This document shows, piece after piece, positions 51,551 to 62,969 of a DNA stretch of 64,000 nucleotides (position 1 is the stretch's first letter; each line of letters starts with the position of its first letter). This stretch comes from Mangrovimicrobium sp048323675 (GTDB lineage: Bacteria; Pseudomonadota; Gammaproteobacteria; Pseudomonadales; Halieaceae): contig NZ_JBLWFK010000001.1 of NCBI RefSeq assembly GCF_048323675.1, positions 558,001-622,000 of the forward strand, given 5' to 3'. The position numbers and the translations under genes were made by a program. The notes under the pieces were generated by a model. That model saw nothing but the letters and a program-made list of their open reading frames with translations, did not search any database and was not told where the DNA came from.

Positions 51551-52195
51551 TCAGGTTTTCGGCAGGATGTAGAGTTCCACCCGGCGGTTGGTCGCGCGGC
51601 CCGCCTGGGTGCTGTTGTCGGCGATCGGCTGGTCGAAGCCCATACCCTGCACCAGCATGCGGTTGCGGTCTACGCCGCGGGTGGCGAGGTAGTCGGCGAC
51701 ACTGCCGGCGCGGCGCTCGGAGAGGTTCTGGTTGTGCTGGCGGCTGCCGGTGTTGTCGGTATGGCCGGTCACGCGAATGGTGGTATCTGCGTATTTCCGC
51801 AGCACTTCGCCGACGGAATTCAGCACCGGGTAGAAGCCGGAGCGCAGGTTGTAGGAATCCGTGTCGAAAGTGATATTGCCGGGCATGATCAGGCGCAGGT
51901 TGTCGCCTTCACGGGAGACCTGAACACCGGTGCCCTGTAATTGTTCGCGCAGCTTCGCTTCCTGTACGTCCATGTAGGCGCCGACGCCCGCACCGACAAC
52001 GCCGCAGCCGAGCGCGGCGTTGCGCGCGTGTTTGCCGGACTCGATGGCACCCACCAGACCGCAAACCACGGCGGCCCCGGCGCCGTAGGTGGCCGCCTTG
52101 CTCGCCTGCTGTTCGCCGGTGTAGGGGTTGGTGGTACAGGCCGCCAGTCCCAGGGCGAGGAAGGCAGTCGATAGTCCGGTAACCAGGGTGCGCAT
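51551..52195 (-). CDS. OmpA-family lipoprotein (Pal/YiaD-like)
   Basis: 214 residues from the ATG at 52195 after GGAGA. The lipobox LAAC is near residue 20. A glycine-zipper-like region (GAGAAVVCGLVGAI, GCGVVGAGVGAYMDV) is followed by the OmpA C-terminal domain (about 100-214) with ITFDTDSYNLRSGF, TGHTDNTGS, NQNLSERRAGSVADYL and TNRRVELYI. The domain binds peptidoglycan. The glycine-zipper part resembles YiaD. It is an outer-membrane lipoprotein. Confidence 0.9.
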   Translation of the reverse strand: MRTLVTGLSTAFLALGLAACTTNPYTGEQQASKAATYGAGAAVVCGLVGAIESGKHARNAALGCGVVGAGVGAYMDVQEAKLREQLQGTGVQVSREGDNLRLIMPGNITFDTDSYNLRSGFYPVLNSVGEVLRKYADTTIRVTGHTDNTGSRQHNQNLSERRAGSVADYLATRGVDRNRMLVQGMGFDQPIADNSTQAGRATNRRVELYILPKT

Positions 52196-52288
52196 AGAGT
52201 GTTCTCCGCAGGTAAAAAAAGGGGCTAACACAGTGGCACTGGCGCCACTGTGGGTAAAGTTAAAAAGTGTAAAAGCGCGAGTCTGTGG

Positions 52289-53467
52289 TCAGCCGGCCAG
52301 CGCGGCACGGGCGGCGGCCAGGGCCCTGCCGCTGGCGATGTCCGCGCCCTGCTGGCCGAGCACCGATTCCAGCGCGGTCAAACAGGTGATGACATTGCGC
52401 TCGCTGCTGGCGTGGCCCATCAGGCCGATGCGCCAGGTCTTGCCGGCGAGCGCGCCGAGGCCGGCGCCGATCTCCAGGCTGAAGTCGTTGAGCAGGGCCG
52501 CGCGCACCGCGGCGTCGTCCACGCCCGCGGGAATGTTGACCGCGTTGAGTTGCGGCAGACGGTACTTCGGCGCCACCGCCATGGTCAGGCCCATGGCCTC
52601 GAGGCCGGCGACCAGCCCCAGGTGGTTGCGCAGGTGGCGCTGCCAGGCGTTTTCCAGCCCTTCCTCTTCCAGCATGATCAGCGACTCGTGCAGCGCGTAC
52701 AGGGCGTTGACCGGTGCCGTGTGGTGGTAGGCGCGCTTGCTGCTGCCGCCCCAGTAACCCATCACCAGTTGCATGTCGAGGAACCAGCTCTGCACCCTGT
52801 GCTCGCGGGACTGGATACGTTCGACCGCGCGCGGGCTGAAGGTAACCGGGGAAATGCCGGGTACGCAGGACAGGCATTTCTGGGTGCCGGAATACACCGC
52901 ATCGGCGCCCCAGGCGTCTACCGAGACCTCGATGCCACCGAGTGAGGTGACGGCATCGACAATCGACAGCGCCCCGTATTGCTGCGCCAGCGCGCACAGG
53001 GCGGCGGCGTCGGAGCGGGCGCCAGTGGAGGTTTCCGCGTGCACGAATGCCAGCACCGAGGCTTCCGGGTGGGCCTGCAGCGCGGCTTCCACCTTGTCGA
53101 GGCTGACCGGTTGGCCCCAGTCGTCCTCGACCATCACCGCGGTGGCGCCGCAGCGCTCGACGTTCTCTTTCATCCGGCCGCCGAACACGCCGTTCTGGCA
53201 GACGATCACCGTGTCGCCCGGGGAGACCAGGTTGACGAAGCAGGCTTCCATACCGGCGGAACCCGGCGCCGACACCGGCAGGGTCAGCTCGTTAGTGGTC
53301 TGGAAGGCGTACTGCAGCAGCCCCTTGACCTCGTCCATCAGGTGAATGAACTGCGGGTCGAGGTGGCCGATGGTCGGCCGGGCGAGGGCGCCCAGCACCC
53401 GGGGTGAAATATCGGAGGGGCCCGGGCCCATCAGGATACGCTGGGGCGGGTGGAAGCTGCTGGTCAT
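52289..53467 (-). CDS. Alanine-glyoxylate/serine-glyoxylate aminotransferase (class V)
   Basis: 392 residues. Class V PLP features are PGPSDISPRVLGALARPTIGH, the SAPGSAGMEA phosphate-cup region, DAVTSLGG (Asp of the PLP ring nitrogen), and SGTQKCLSCVPG with the Schiff-base Lys. It also has HHTAPVNALYAL and the late IGLMGHASS block. It interconverts alanine or serine and glyoxylate. It is followed, 139 bases upstream on the same strand, by ppdK, so a link between photorespiratory-type C2 and C3 metabolism is plausible but inferred. Confidence 0.88.
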   Translation of the reverse strand: MTSSFHPPQRILMGPGPSDISPRVLGALARPTIGHLDPQFIHLMDEVKGLLQYAFQTTNELTLPVSAPGSAGMEACFVNLVSPGDTVIVCQNGVFGGRMKENVERCGATAVMVEDDWGQPVSLDKVEAALQAHPEASVLAFVHAETSTGARSDAAALCALAQQYGALSIVDAVTSLGGIEVSVDAWGADAVYSGTQKCLSCVPGISPVTFSPRAVERIQSREHRVQSWFLDMQLVMGYWGGSSKRAYHHTAPVNALYALHESLIMLEEEGLENAWQRHLRNHLGLVAGLEAMGLTMAVAPKYRLPQLNAVNIPAGVDDAAVRAALLNDFSLEIGAGLGALAGKTWRIGLMGHASSERNVITCLTALESVLGQQGADIASGRALAAARAALAG

Positions 53468-53606
53468 GGCATGCGGTCCTCGAATCCGTGTTTCTTTATT
53501 GGCTGTTCATCGGTGTCTGTCGCAGGCAGCGGGAGACTCATCCGGGAGGGATTGGGCGACCGCAGGTACAGCGGACGCCCCTCCGATACCTGTCGTACGG
53601 CGAAAA

Positions 53607-56213
<2,607 letters not shown>

Positions 56214-56400
56214 GATTGAGTCCCGCCGTGAAAGTTACCGAACTGGAGAGGGGCAGAGTATACGCGAACATCCGTGCTGGTCGAACGCGCAAATTCCCCC
56301 CGGGGAGGATACGCGTTCGCCGGCGTGACTCAAATTCGTTAATAAAATACTGAAAATTCAGCTTCGCGGGACTTGCGGCCACGCTACACTAGGCGCCCAT

Positions 56401-57093
56401 ATGCGTCTGTTCTATTCCATGGCTGTCCTGGCGTGCCTGCTGGTTGCGGGCTGCGCTGGCGCGCCCTCGGAACAGCCCCGGCCCGCGGCGCCGGCAGAGC
56501 GCGTCGATTTCAGCGGCGCCTGGGAAGTGGATTACAGCCAGAGCGACTCGGTCAACGATGCCTACGAGCAGTTGATGACCGAACTGCGCCGGCAGGCCCA
56601 GCGCCAGTCCCAGGGTATGGGGCAGGGGCCGGGTACGTTGTCCGCCGGCGGCGCCGTCTACGGCAGCAGTGCAGGTATCTATGCGCTGGCGCGCATGGCG
56701 GAAGTCATCACCGAACCCCAGTTGCTGGAGATCGACCAGGGCGACAGCGACATCAGTGTGAAACGCGAGGGCAGCTTTGCCCTCGAATGCGACTTCAGCG
56801 CCGCCGATGCGGTGCGCGACTCCGCCTTCGGCCGCGAGCTGTGCGGCTGGCGCGACCACCAGCTGCTGTTCCAGGTGGAGCTGCCCGACGGCCTGCACAT
56901 CCGCCACCGCTTTACCCTGGCGCCCGACGGGCAGCGGCTGCAGGTGGTAACCCAGCTGTTTTCCCGGCAAGTGTCGCAGCCCTTCTCGGTCGCGCGGGTC
57001 TACAACCGCTACGACCCCAACCGTTCGGGCATCCACTGCCGCCAGACCCTGAGCCGCGGCCGGGTATGCACCACCGAGCAGGCCCCGCAATGA
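56401..57093 (+). CDS. Envelope lipoprotein, unknown function
   Basis: 230 residues with a lipoprotein signal (lipobox VAGC at about 15-18). The mature part is Gln/Arg-rich at its start, then has FSGAWEVDYSQSDSVNDAYEQL, LQVVTQLFSRQVSQPFSV and YNRYDPNRSG, which resemble uncharacterised gammaproteobacterial envelope lipoproteins. Its TGA overlaps the ATG of the next gene (ATGA-type overlap), so the two are translationally coupled and act together. No function is known. Confidence 0.75.
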   Translation: MRLFYSMAVLACLLVAGCAGAPSEQPRPAAPAERVDFSGAWEVDYSQSDSVNDAYEQLMTELRRQAQRQSQGMGQGPGTLSAGGAVYGSSAGIYALARMAEVITEPQLLEIDQGDSDISVKREGSFALECDFSAADAVRDSAFGRELCGWRDHQLLFQVELPDGLHIRHRFTLAPDGQRLQVVTQLFSRQVSQPFSVARVYNRYDPNRSGIHCRQTLSRGRVCTTEQAPQ

Positions 57094-58157
57094 AGCTGGC
57101 AAGAGTGCTGCTGGTTCTCGCCGCCTGGCTGGCAGCCACCGCGGCCAGCGCCCAGGCCCCCGGTTACCTCGATGTGGGAGTGGTGGTGTTCGACCCGGGC
57201 CTGGCCGAGGCCGTCGCGCCAGTACCGCAACAGGAGTTTCCCCAGATCCGCAAGGCTGAAGCGATCTACCAGGCAGTGCAGCTGCGCCGCGTGCTGGAGT
57301 CCGACGGACTCTGGGGCGCAGTGCGGGTCATGCCGCAGGCCAGTGAACTGGTGGAACTGACCATCAGCGCCCGGATTCTCACCTCGAGCGGTGAACAGTT
57401 GTCCCTTGCGGTTACTGCGACCGACGCCAGCGGGCGGCAGTGGCTGCAGGGCACCTACGAGGCCAGCGCCAGCGACAGCGCGTACCCCGTGGCGCCGGGA
57501 ACCGATCCCTTCGACAGCCTCTACCGGCGCATCGCCAGTGAACTGGCCGGGCAGTTGGCGGCATTGCCGGCGCAATCCCGTGAGCAACTGCAGACCATCG
57601 CGCGCCTGCGCTACGCCAACAGCCTGGCTCCCGAGGCCTTTGCCGGTTACCTCTCCGGTGGCGGAGAGGTTCCCTACACCCTGCAACGCCTGCCGGCGGA
57701 AGACGACCCGATGCTGCAGCGGGTAGAGCGTATACGGCAGCAGGAGTACCTGTTCATCGACAACGTCGACGAGCAGTACGCCCGCCTGCACGACGAGTTG
57801 CAGCCCACCTACGACCTGTGGCGGCAGAACTGGCGGGAGCAGGCGGTCTACGAGCGCGAGTACGCCGCGCGCGCCAGCGAGCGCGAGAGCAGCGACCGCC
57901 GCGGCAGCTATGCCGCCATGCTCTCCGACTACAGCACCTACCGGGCCTTCCGCATCCGCCAGCAGGACCTCGACGAACTGGCCAAGGGTTTCAACAATGA
58001 AGTCGGCCCGACGGTGGTGGAATCCCGCGGCCAGGTGTTCCGCCTGAGCGGCAGCCTCGAATCCCGCTACCAGGACTGGCGGCGCATCCTGCGCGAGATC
58101 TTCGCGCTGGAGATGGGCGAACTGCCCGGGCAACCGGTGCAGCCGACCCAGCCATAG
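57090..58157 (+). CDS. Secreted periplasmic protein, unknown function
   Basis: 355 residues from the ATG at 57090, four bases before the previous stop. The signal peptide ends ATAASAQA. The N-terminal half (about 25-190) has YLDVGVVVFDPGLAEAV and a beta-rich ARILTSSGEQLSLAVTATDASG region, while the C-terminal half is strongly alpha-helical and charged (LWRQNWREQAVYEREYAAR, RAFRIRQQDLDELAKGFNNE). It is not assigned to a known family. It is paired with the preceding lipoprotein, which may be its membrane partner. Confidence 0.72.
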   Translation: MKLARVLLVLAAWLAATAASAQAPGYLDVGVVVFDPGLAEAVAPVPQQEFPQIRKAEAIYQAVQLRRVLESDGLWGAVRVMPQASELVELTISARILTSSGEQLSLAVTATDASGRQWLQGTYEASASDSAYPVAPGTDPFDSLYRRIASELAGQLAALPAQSREQLQTIARLRYANSLAPEAFAGYLSGGGEVPYTLQRLPAEDDPMLQRVERIRQQEYLFIDNVDEQYARLHDELQPTYDLWRQNWREQAVYEREYAARASERESSDRRGSYAAMLSDYSTYRAFRIRQQDLDELAKGFNNEVGPTVVESRGQVFRLSGSLESRYQDWRRILREIFALEMGELPGQPVQPTQP

Positions 58158-58195
58158 AGGGTGCGACGCATCGCCTCGGAGGTTGTGCGCCGAGC

Positions 58196-58306
58196 GTGAT
58201 CCAGAACATTCCCACTGGAACACGTCAAAAAGCGCACATCCATGTGCAGACTCGGGTGGCGACATCCCTGTCGCCACACGGTTCCAGTGGGAATGTTCTG
58301 GCTCAC
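58196..58306. repeat. 111-bp cloverleaf palindrome (REP/MITE-like)
   Basis: Arms at 58196-58221 and 58281-58306 are inverted copies of 26 bp with one mismatch (21 bp perfect: 58201-58221 and 58281-58301). Between them lie two smaller hairpins: GCACAT/ATGTGC (58234-58247) and GTGGCGACA/TGTCGCCAC with loop TCCC (58256-58277). The whole can fold as a three-armed cruciform. It sits in the gap after the stop at 58157 and before the gene at 58430. No coding or transposase sequence is in it. Confidence 0.85.
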
Positions 58307-58429
58307 ACTCTACCTTGGGCACATGCTGCAGGCGCGGTCATTCCCAGCTCAGTCCCCCCATTCCTTAATTCCCACCGAGTACGCTATGCTATTTGCCGTG
58401 TCCCCGGACCGGATAGCGGCTGCCATCCC

Positions 58430-59203
58430 ATGGAAAACGACGACCACAGCAGTGATTCCCTGCTCGAGTCCCTGCGCCGGCTGACCGGCCAGGTGGCGGG
58501 CAGTACCTTCGAACTGGCGCGTACCACGGCCACCATGACCGCCATGTTCGGCGAAACCTGGCTGCGCGCCACAGTGCTCAACCACTTCGAGCCGGAACGC
58601 ATGGAGGCGATGCGCGAGGCGGGGAACGTGTTGCGCGACGCGCGGGAAACCGCCGGGCTGTCGATCCGCGAACTGGCGGAGAGCCTCGGGCTGAAGGACA
58701 AGCAGGTGCTGGAGGATGTGGAGCACGGCAAGATCATCATGCCGCTGGAGCTGATGTTGCGCAGCGCCTCGCTGTTGGCCCGGCACGACCCGATTCCATT
58801 TCTCATCAAGTTCATGCGCACCTATAATCCCGCGCTGGAAAAAACCCTGGAGCAACTCGGTGTGATGGCACTGCCGCGCCAGTACGAGCGGGAGCGCCGG
58901 TTCGTCAACCTGTACCGGCAGCACGATGTGCTGCGCGGCCTGTCCGACGCCGAGTTCGAGCGATTTATAGACTACATGACGCATTCCGGGGAATTGGTGG
59001 TGGAGATGATGCAGCGGGAAAAAGCCGCGCGCACGGTCGCCCCGGAGCCAAAAGCCGAAGCGGCGAGTAAACCCGCGGCTTCCCGCGCCCGGGCAAAGAC
59101 CTCCGCCGCCAGTAAAAACAGGTCTGGCGCAGCCAGCAAGCCGGCGAAACCCCGTGCGGCCAGACCCAGGAAAACCTCCTCGTCGAGTACCAAGAAGGCC
59201 TGA
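58430..59203 (+). CDS. XRE-like HTH protein with basic Ala/Lys-rich tail
   Basis: 257 residues from the ATG at 58430. An HTH of XRE type lies at about 66-102: VLRDARETAGLSIRELAESLGLKDKQVLEDVEHGK in part. The middle is helical. The tail (about 205-257) is a low-complexity Ala/Lys/Ser-Arg run (ASKPAASRARAKTSAASKN) like histone-H1-type DNA-binding tails. It overlaps rlmKL by one base (TGATG) and is therefore co-transcribed with it. Regulation of a DNA or envelope target is inferred only from the HTH. Confidence 0.82.
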   Translation: MENDDHSSDSLLESLRRLTGQVAGSTFELARTTATMTAMFGETWLRATVLNHFEPERMEAMREAGNVLRDARETAGLSIRELAESLGLKDKQVLEDVEHGKIIMPLELMLRSASLLARHDPIPFLIKFMRTYNPALEKTLEQLGVMALPRQYERERRFVNLYRQHDVLRGLSDAEFERFIDYMTHSGELVVEMMQREKAARTVAPEPKAEAASKPAASRARAKTSAASKNRSGAASKPAKPRAARPRKTSSSSTKKA

Positions 59204-61422
59204 TGACAATACCTGAACCGGCGGCAATCCAGTGGTTTGCCGCCTGCCCCCGCGGTTTGGAAAGCCTGCTGCAGGAAGAACTCACCGGACTCGGCGCCAG
59301 CGACGTGCGCGAAACCATCGCCGGGGTCCATTTCAGCGGTCCGCGGGCGCTGGGCTATCGCGCCTGCCTGTGGTCGCGCCTGGCCAACCGCATCCTGCTG
59401 CCCCTGGCTACCGTCGAGGCCGGCGATGCCGATGCCCTGTACACGGGCCTGAGCGAGGTCGACTGGTCCGCGGTGATGCGGGCACAGCAGAGTTTCGCGG
59501 TGGATTTTTCCGGGCAGAACCGCAGTATCCGCAACACCCAGTTCGGCGCCCAGCGCAGCAAGGACGCGATCGTCGACTGGTTTGTGCGCCACGGTGGCGT
59601 GCGCCCCTCGGTGGACCGGCAGCGTCCGGACGTGCGCATCAATGTGCACCTGAGCAAGGGGCGTGCGGCGGTGGCCGTGGATTTTTCCGGTGGCTCCCTG
59701 CACCGGCGCGGGTACCGCGTCTCGGCGGGCGCCGCGCCGCTGAAGGAAAACCTCGCGGCGGCGATCCTGCTGCGCGCCGGATGGCCGGCAATGGCGGCGG
59801 AGGACGGCGCACTGATCGACCCGATGTGCGGTTCCGGCACCCTGTTGATCGAGGGCGCGCTGATGGCGGCGGATATCGCCCCCGGCCTCGGCCGCCGGCG
59901 TTTCGGTTTCGAGGGGCTGCGCGACCATAACGACGCCCAGTGGCGGGCGATTATCGCCGATGCCAAGGGCCGCAGGGAGCGTGGTCTCGCCGCTGCGATG
60001 CCGGAAATTCGCGGCTATGACGCCGATCCGAAGGTGGTGCGCCGGGCCCAGGAAAACATTGCCGAAGCGGGCCTGGAAAAGTGGGTGCGGGTCAGTTGCA
60101 AGGCCCTCGCCACGGTGAAGAAACCGACCCACCGCCCGCTGGAAAAGGGTCTGCTGCTGTGCAATCCGCCCTACGGTGAGCGCCTCGGTGAGAAACAGAG
60201 CCTGCGTTACCTCTACGCGGAACTCGGTGAATTGATGGCGCGGGAGTTCAGCGGCTGGGACGCCGCCGTGTTCACCTCCGACCTGCAACTGGGGCGCGCT
60301 ATCGGCCTGCGCAGCCACAAGCAGTACACGCTGTACAACGGCGCAATCGAGACTCACCTGCTGCTCTTCGCACTGCGTGACAACGAGTTGCGCCAGCCCG
60401 GCAGGGGGACCGTCGAAGGTGCCCCGTCTTCCGGGGATGCCCCGCGGGCGAAGGCGCCTGCGGAGGCGCTCAGCGAGGGCGCGCAGATGTTCGCCAACCG
60501 GATTCGCAAGAACCGCAAGCGCCTGCGGCCCTGGCTGCAACGGGAGGGTATCGAGTGCTACCGCCTCTACGATGCCGACATGCCCGAGTATGCGGTAGCG
60601 GTCGACATCTACGGCGACCGGGTGCACGTGGCGGAATACCAGGCGCCCAAGGGGGTGGAGCCCGAAGCCGCGGCACGGCGTATGGAGGAGGTGGCCGCGG
60701 CACTGCCTGACGCGCTGGATGTCGCGCCATCCCGCATCGTCTACAAGCAGCGCAGTCGGCAGCGCGGCAGTGCCCAGTACGAAAAGCATGACAATCGCGG
60801 CGAATTCATGAGCGTGCGTGAAGGCGAGGCCAAGCTGCTGGTGAACCTCACCGATTACCTGGATACGGGCCTGTTCCTCGACCACCGTCCCGTGCGCCTG
60901 CGGCTGGCCCGCGAGGCCAAAGGCAAGGACTTTCTCAACCTGTTCTGCTATACCGGCAGTGCCACGGTCCACGCCGCACTGGGCGGAGCACACCGCACCA
61001 CCAGTGTCGATCTGTCCAATACCTACCTCGACTGGCTGCGCAAGAACCTGGCCCACAACGGCCTTGATGAATCGCGCAACCGGCTGGTGCGGGCCAATTG
61101 CCTGGAGTGGTTGCGCGAGGAGAAGAGGGACTACGACCTGATCCTGCTCGACCCGCCCTCGTTTTCGAACTCCAAGGCAATGGAGGGCAGTTTCGACGTA
61201 CAGCGGGATCACCTCGAGATGGTGCGCACTGCGATGGGGCGGTTGCGGCCGGACGGCTTACTGTATTTTTCCAATAACCGGCGCGGTTTTCGCCTCGCTC
61301 CCGAACTGGCTGCGGAATTTCTTTGTGAGGACATCACGGAATCCACCCTGGATCCCGATTTCCAGCGCAACCGGCGAATCCATTGCTGCTTCCGGATCCG
61401 CCATCGGAAACCGGGCGAATGA
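59203..61422 (+). CDS. rlmL: 23S rRNA methyltransferase RlmKL (RlmL + RlmK fusion)
   Basis: 739 residues with a one-base overlap to the preceding gene. The N-terminal half has a THUMP-like domain (about 40-160), the SAM motif DPMCGSGTLLIEGAL (about 205-220) and the catalytic LLCNPPYGERLG. This is RlmL, which makes m2G2445 in 23S rRNA. The C-terminal half has DFLNLFCYTGSATVHAALGG, DLSNTYLDWLRKNLAHNG and LILLDPPSFSNSKAMEG, the RlmK m7G2069 part. Domains are in the expected order. It acts in ribosome maturation. Confidence 0.95.
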   Translation: MTIPEPAAIQWFAACPRGLESLLQEELTGLGASDVRETIAGVHFSGPRALGYRACLWSRLANRILLPLATVEAGDADALYTGLSEVDWSAVMRAQQSFAVDFSGQNRSIRNTQFGAQRSKDAIVDWFVRHGGVRPSVDRQRPDVRINVHLSKGRAAVAVDFSGGSLHRRGYRVSAGAAPLKENLAAAILLRAGWPAMAAEDGALIDPMCGSGTLLIEGALMAADIAPGLGRRRFGFEGLRDHNDAQWRAIIADAKGRRERGLAAAMPEIRGYDADPKVVRRAQENIAEAGLEKWVRVSCKALATVKKPTHRPLEKGLLLCNPPYGERLGEKQSLRYLYAELGELMAREFSGWDAAVFTSDLQLGRAIGLRSHKQYTLYNGAIETHLLLFALRDNELRQPGRGTVEGAPSSGDAPRAKAPAEALSEGAQMFANRIRKNRKRLRPWLQREGIECYRLYDADMPEYAVAVDIYGDRVHVAEYQAPKGVEPEAAARRMEEVAAALPDALDVAPSRIVYKQRSRQRGSAQYEKHDNRGEFMSVREGEAKLLVNLTDYLDTGLFLDHRPVRLRLAREAKGKDFLNLFCYTGSATVHAALGGAHRTTSVDLSNTYLDWLRKNLAHNGLDESRNRLVRANCLEWLREEKRDYDLILLDPPSFSNSKAMEGSFDVQRDHLEMVRTAMGRLRPDGLLYFSNNRRGFRLAPELAAEFLCEDITESTLDPDFQRNRRIHCCFRIRHRKPGE

Positions 61423-61821
61423 AGTCAGTAAAATTAGGAAACATGCGAAGTGGCTTGGCTTTGAACGTTAGGGGTCACTAATTTGCTGCCCCGGGTTTTC
61501 TATCCACATTGACAAAAACACTGACGTGCCTGTATGTGGACATTTGATGACAAAATCGTGACATCAAGAATTTCCGATAAGTCGTTGATTTGTTGGTAAT
61601 AAACAGTTATTGGCAGGCTCTGACCCGAATTGGTGCAGCCCTGCCTCCAAATAACACCAGGGTAGGCCGGAGTCTTTTTCCCCACACTTATCCACAGGCT
61701 GGTCTGTGGATAAGTTCTGGAAATCCTCGAATCCAGGCTGGTGAATTCGTGTTCCTGCATCCAGAGGGCGATTACTCCTGCAGTACACACACTGTGCCTG
61801 GACGGCGTGAGGGAGCCTGAT
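61423..61821. promoter_or_regulatory. Intergenic DnaA-box cluster
   Basis: 399 bases without a gene. Two perfect DnaA boxes face each other: TTATCCACA at 61688-61696 and its inverted copy TGTGGATAA at 61705-61713. A one-mismatch CTATCCACA is at 61500-61508 and a two-mismatch TGTGGACAT is near 61535. Between them lies AT-rich DNA. I see no GATC cluster. It could be a DnaA-titration site, a DnaA-regulated promoter or, less likely, an origin. Confidence 0.6.
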
Positions 61822-62289
61822 ATGAGTGATTCGCGGCAAGTCCTGCTGATTGTCTATCACAGCCAGAGCGGCACCTGTGCGCGGATGGCCCGCGCCGCTG
61901 CGGAGGCGGCCGGGGAGGGTGGCGAGGTGGAGGTCCGGGTGCGCCGGGCCTGCGATGCCGCGGTCACCGACCTGGCCGCGGCCGGGGGCCTGCTGCTGGT
62001 GGCGGCGGAGAATGCCGGTTACCTGGCGGGCGGCATGAAGGAGTTTATCGATCGTGTATTCTACCCGGCCATCGACCGCGAGCTGCTGCTGCCCTACGCC
62101 CTGCTGGTCAGCGCCGGCAATGACGGCCGCAACGCGGTAGCCCAGGCGCAGCGCCTGCTGCGCGGGATTCCGCTGACCCAGGCGACCGAACCGGTCATCT
62201 GCCGCGGCGAGTGGTGTGAGGCGCATGCGCAGCGGGCAGGCGAGTTGGGCGAGGCCTTCGCCACCGGTCTGTCGATGGGCGTGTTTTGA
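61822..62289 (+). CDS. Flavodoxin-like NAD(P)H-dependent FMN reductase
   Basis: 155 residues from the ATG at 61822 after GAGGGAG. The flavodoxin-like phosphate loop reads LLIVYHSQSGTCARMARA. The second signature LLLVAAENAGYLAGGMKEFIDRVFYPA matches NADPH-dependent FMN reductase/flavodoxin families that bind FMN. It has a GNDGRNAVAQAQRLL segment. It probably acts as a quinone- or FMN-reductase. The gene is downstream of the DnaA-box cluster and 14 bases upstream of the thioesterase. Confidence 0.88.
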   Translation: MSDSRQVLLIVYHSQSGTCARMARAAAEAAGEGGEVEVRVRRACDAAVTDLAAAGGLLLVAAENAGYLAGGMKEFIDRVFYPAIDRELLLPYALLVSAGNDGRNAVAQAQRLLRGIPLTQATEPVICRGEWCEAHAQRAGELGEAFATGLSMGVF

Positions 62290-62303
62290 CAGGAACTGGC
62301 ACT

Positions 62304-62804
62304 ATGACTGATCACCCGCGGGAGCCCGTTCCCGATGATTTCGAACCGATGCCCGAGGGACTCGGTTTTATCGACAGCTTCAAGCCCCTGTACCGGCGCT
62401 ATCGCAACGGTACCGTGGATTTTGGCCTGCAGGTGGGGCCGCAGCACTGCAATTCCCTCGGGATCTGCCACGGCGGGGTCATCATGACGCTGGCCGACAT
62501 CGCCGCCGCCAGTGGCGCGACTCTGGCCTCGGAGCGCCGCGCCGCGGCGCCCACGGTGAATATAAGCCTCGACTTCATCGCCGCCGGCAAGCTCGGCCAA
62601 TGGCTGCAGAGCGAACTGGAAGGCGTCTCGGTGCGCAAGAACTTCGGCTTTGCCCACGGCCTGATTCGCAACGGCGAACGGGTTATCGCCCGCTACAACG
62701 GCACGTTCTATTTCGCCCGGCACAGCGGGGTGGGGGAGCGCGGCGATTTCCTGCCGGGGATGTGGCGGGGTCTCGACCTCGATTCCCCGGAAGGCTCCGG
62801 CTAG
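62304..62804 (+). CDS. PaaI-type hotdog-fold thioesterase
   Basis: 166 residues from the ATG at 62304, nine bases after AGGA. The hotdog core shows CNSLGICHGGVIMTLADIAAA, with HGG as the typical PaaI/thioesterase catalytic region, and TVNISLDFIAAGKLGQWLQSE. The late VIARYNGTFYFAR strand closes the fold. It hydrolyses acyl-CoA thioesters; the acyl group is not known. It is in an operon with the flavodoxin-like gene. Confidence 0.9.
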   Translation: MTDHPREPVPDDFEPMPEGLGFIDSFKPLYRRYRNGTVDFGLQVGPQHCNSLGICHGGVIMTLADIAAASGATLASERRAAAPTVNISLDFIAAGKLGQWLQSELEGVSVRKNFGFAHGLIRNGERVIARYNGTFYFARHSGVGERGDFLPGMWRGLDLDSPEGSG

Positions 62805-62910
62805 TTTACGAGCCTGCCTCGGGGAATCGCAGGGCGCTGGTTCTCGCGCCACGCGGTCACTGCTGGTGGCTCGTTGGCTGGTATTCCGGGCTGCACACTG
62901 GAGCCAGGCA

Positions 62911-62942
62911 AAAAAAAGCCCGGGCGATAATCCCCGGGCTTT
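62911..62942 (-). terminator. Rho-independent terminator of the sterol-desaturase-family gene
   Basis: AAAGCCCGGG (62915-62924) pairs perfectly with CCCGGGCTTT (62933-62942) with an eight-base loop. On the minus strand the stem is followed by eight T residues. It lies 27 bases after the stop at 62970, so it ends that gene; it could also act on the plus-strand thioesterase transcript. Confidence 0.85.
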
Positions 62943-62969
62943 CCAGTTCAGTATGGACCCTGCGTGGCG

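Noticed and set aside
58972..61212. A 746-codon minus-strand frame opposite rlmKL
   Set aside because: The same reasoning applies: it lies antisense to a complete two-domain methyltransferase and has no family signature.
61423..61821. Calling the DnaA-box region the chromosomal origin
   Set aside because: There is no dnaA, rpmH, mnmG or parAB nearby, I see no GATC cluster, and skew cannot be judged from one window. Only a DnaA-box cluster is reported.
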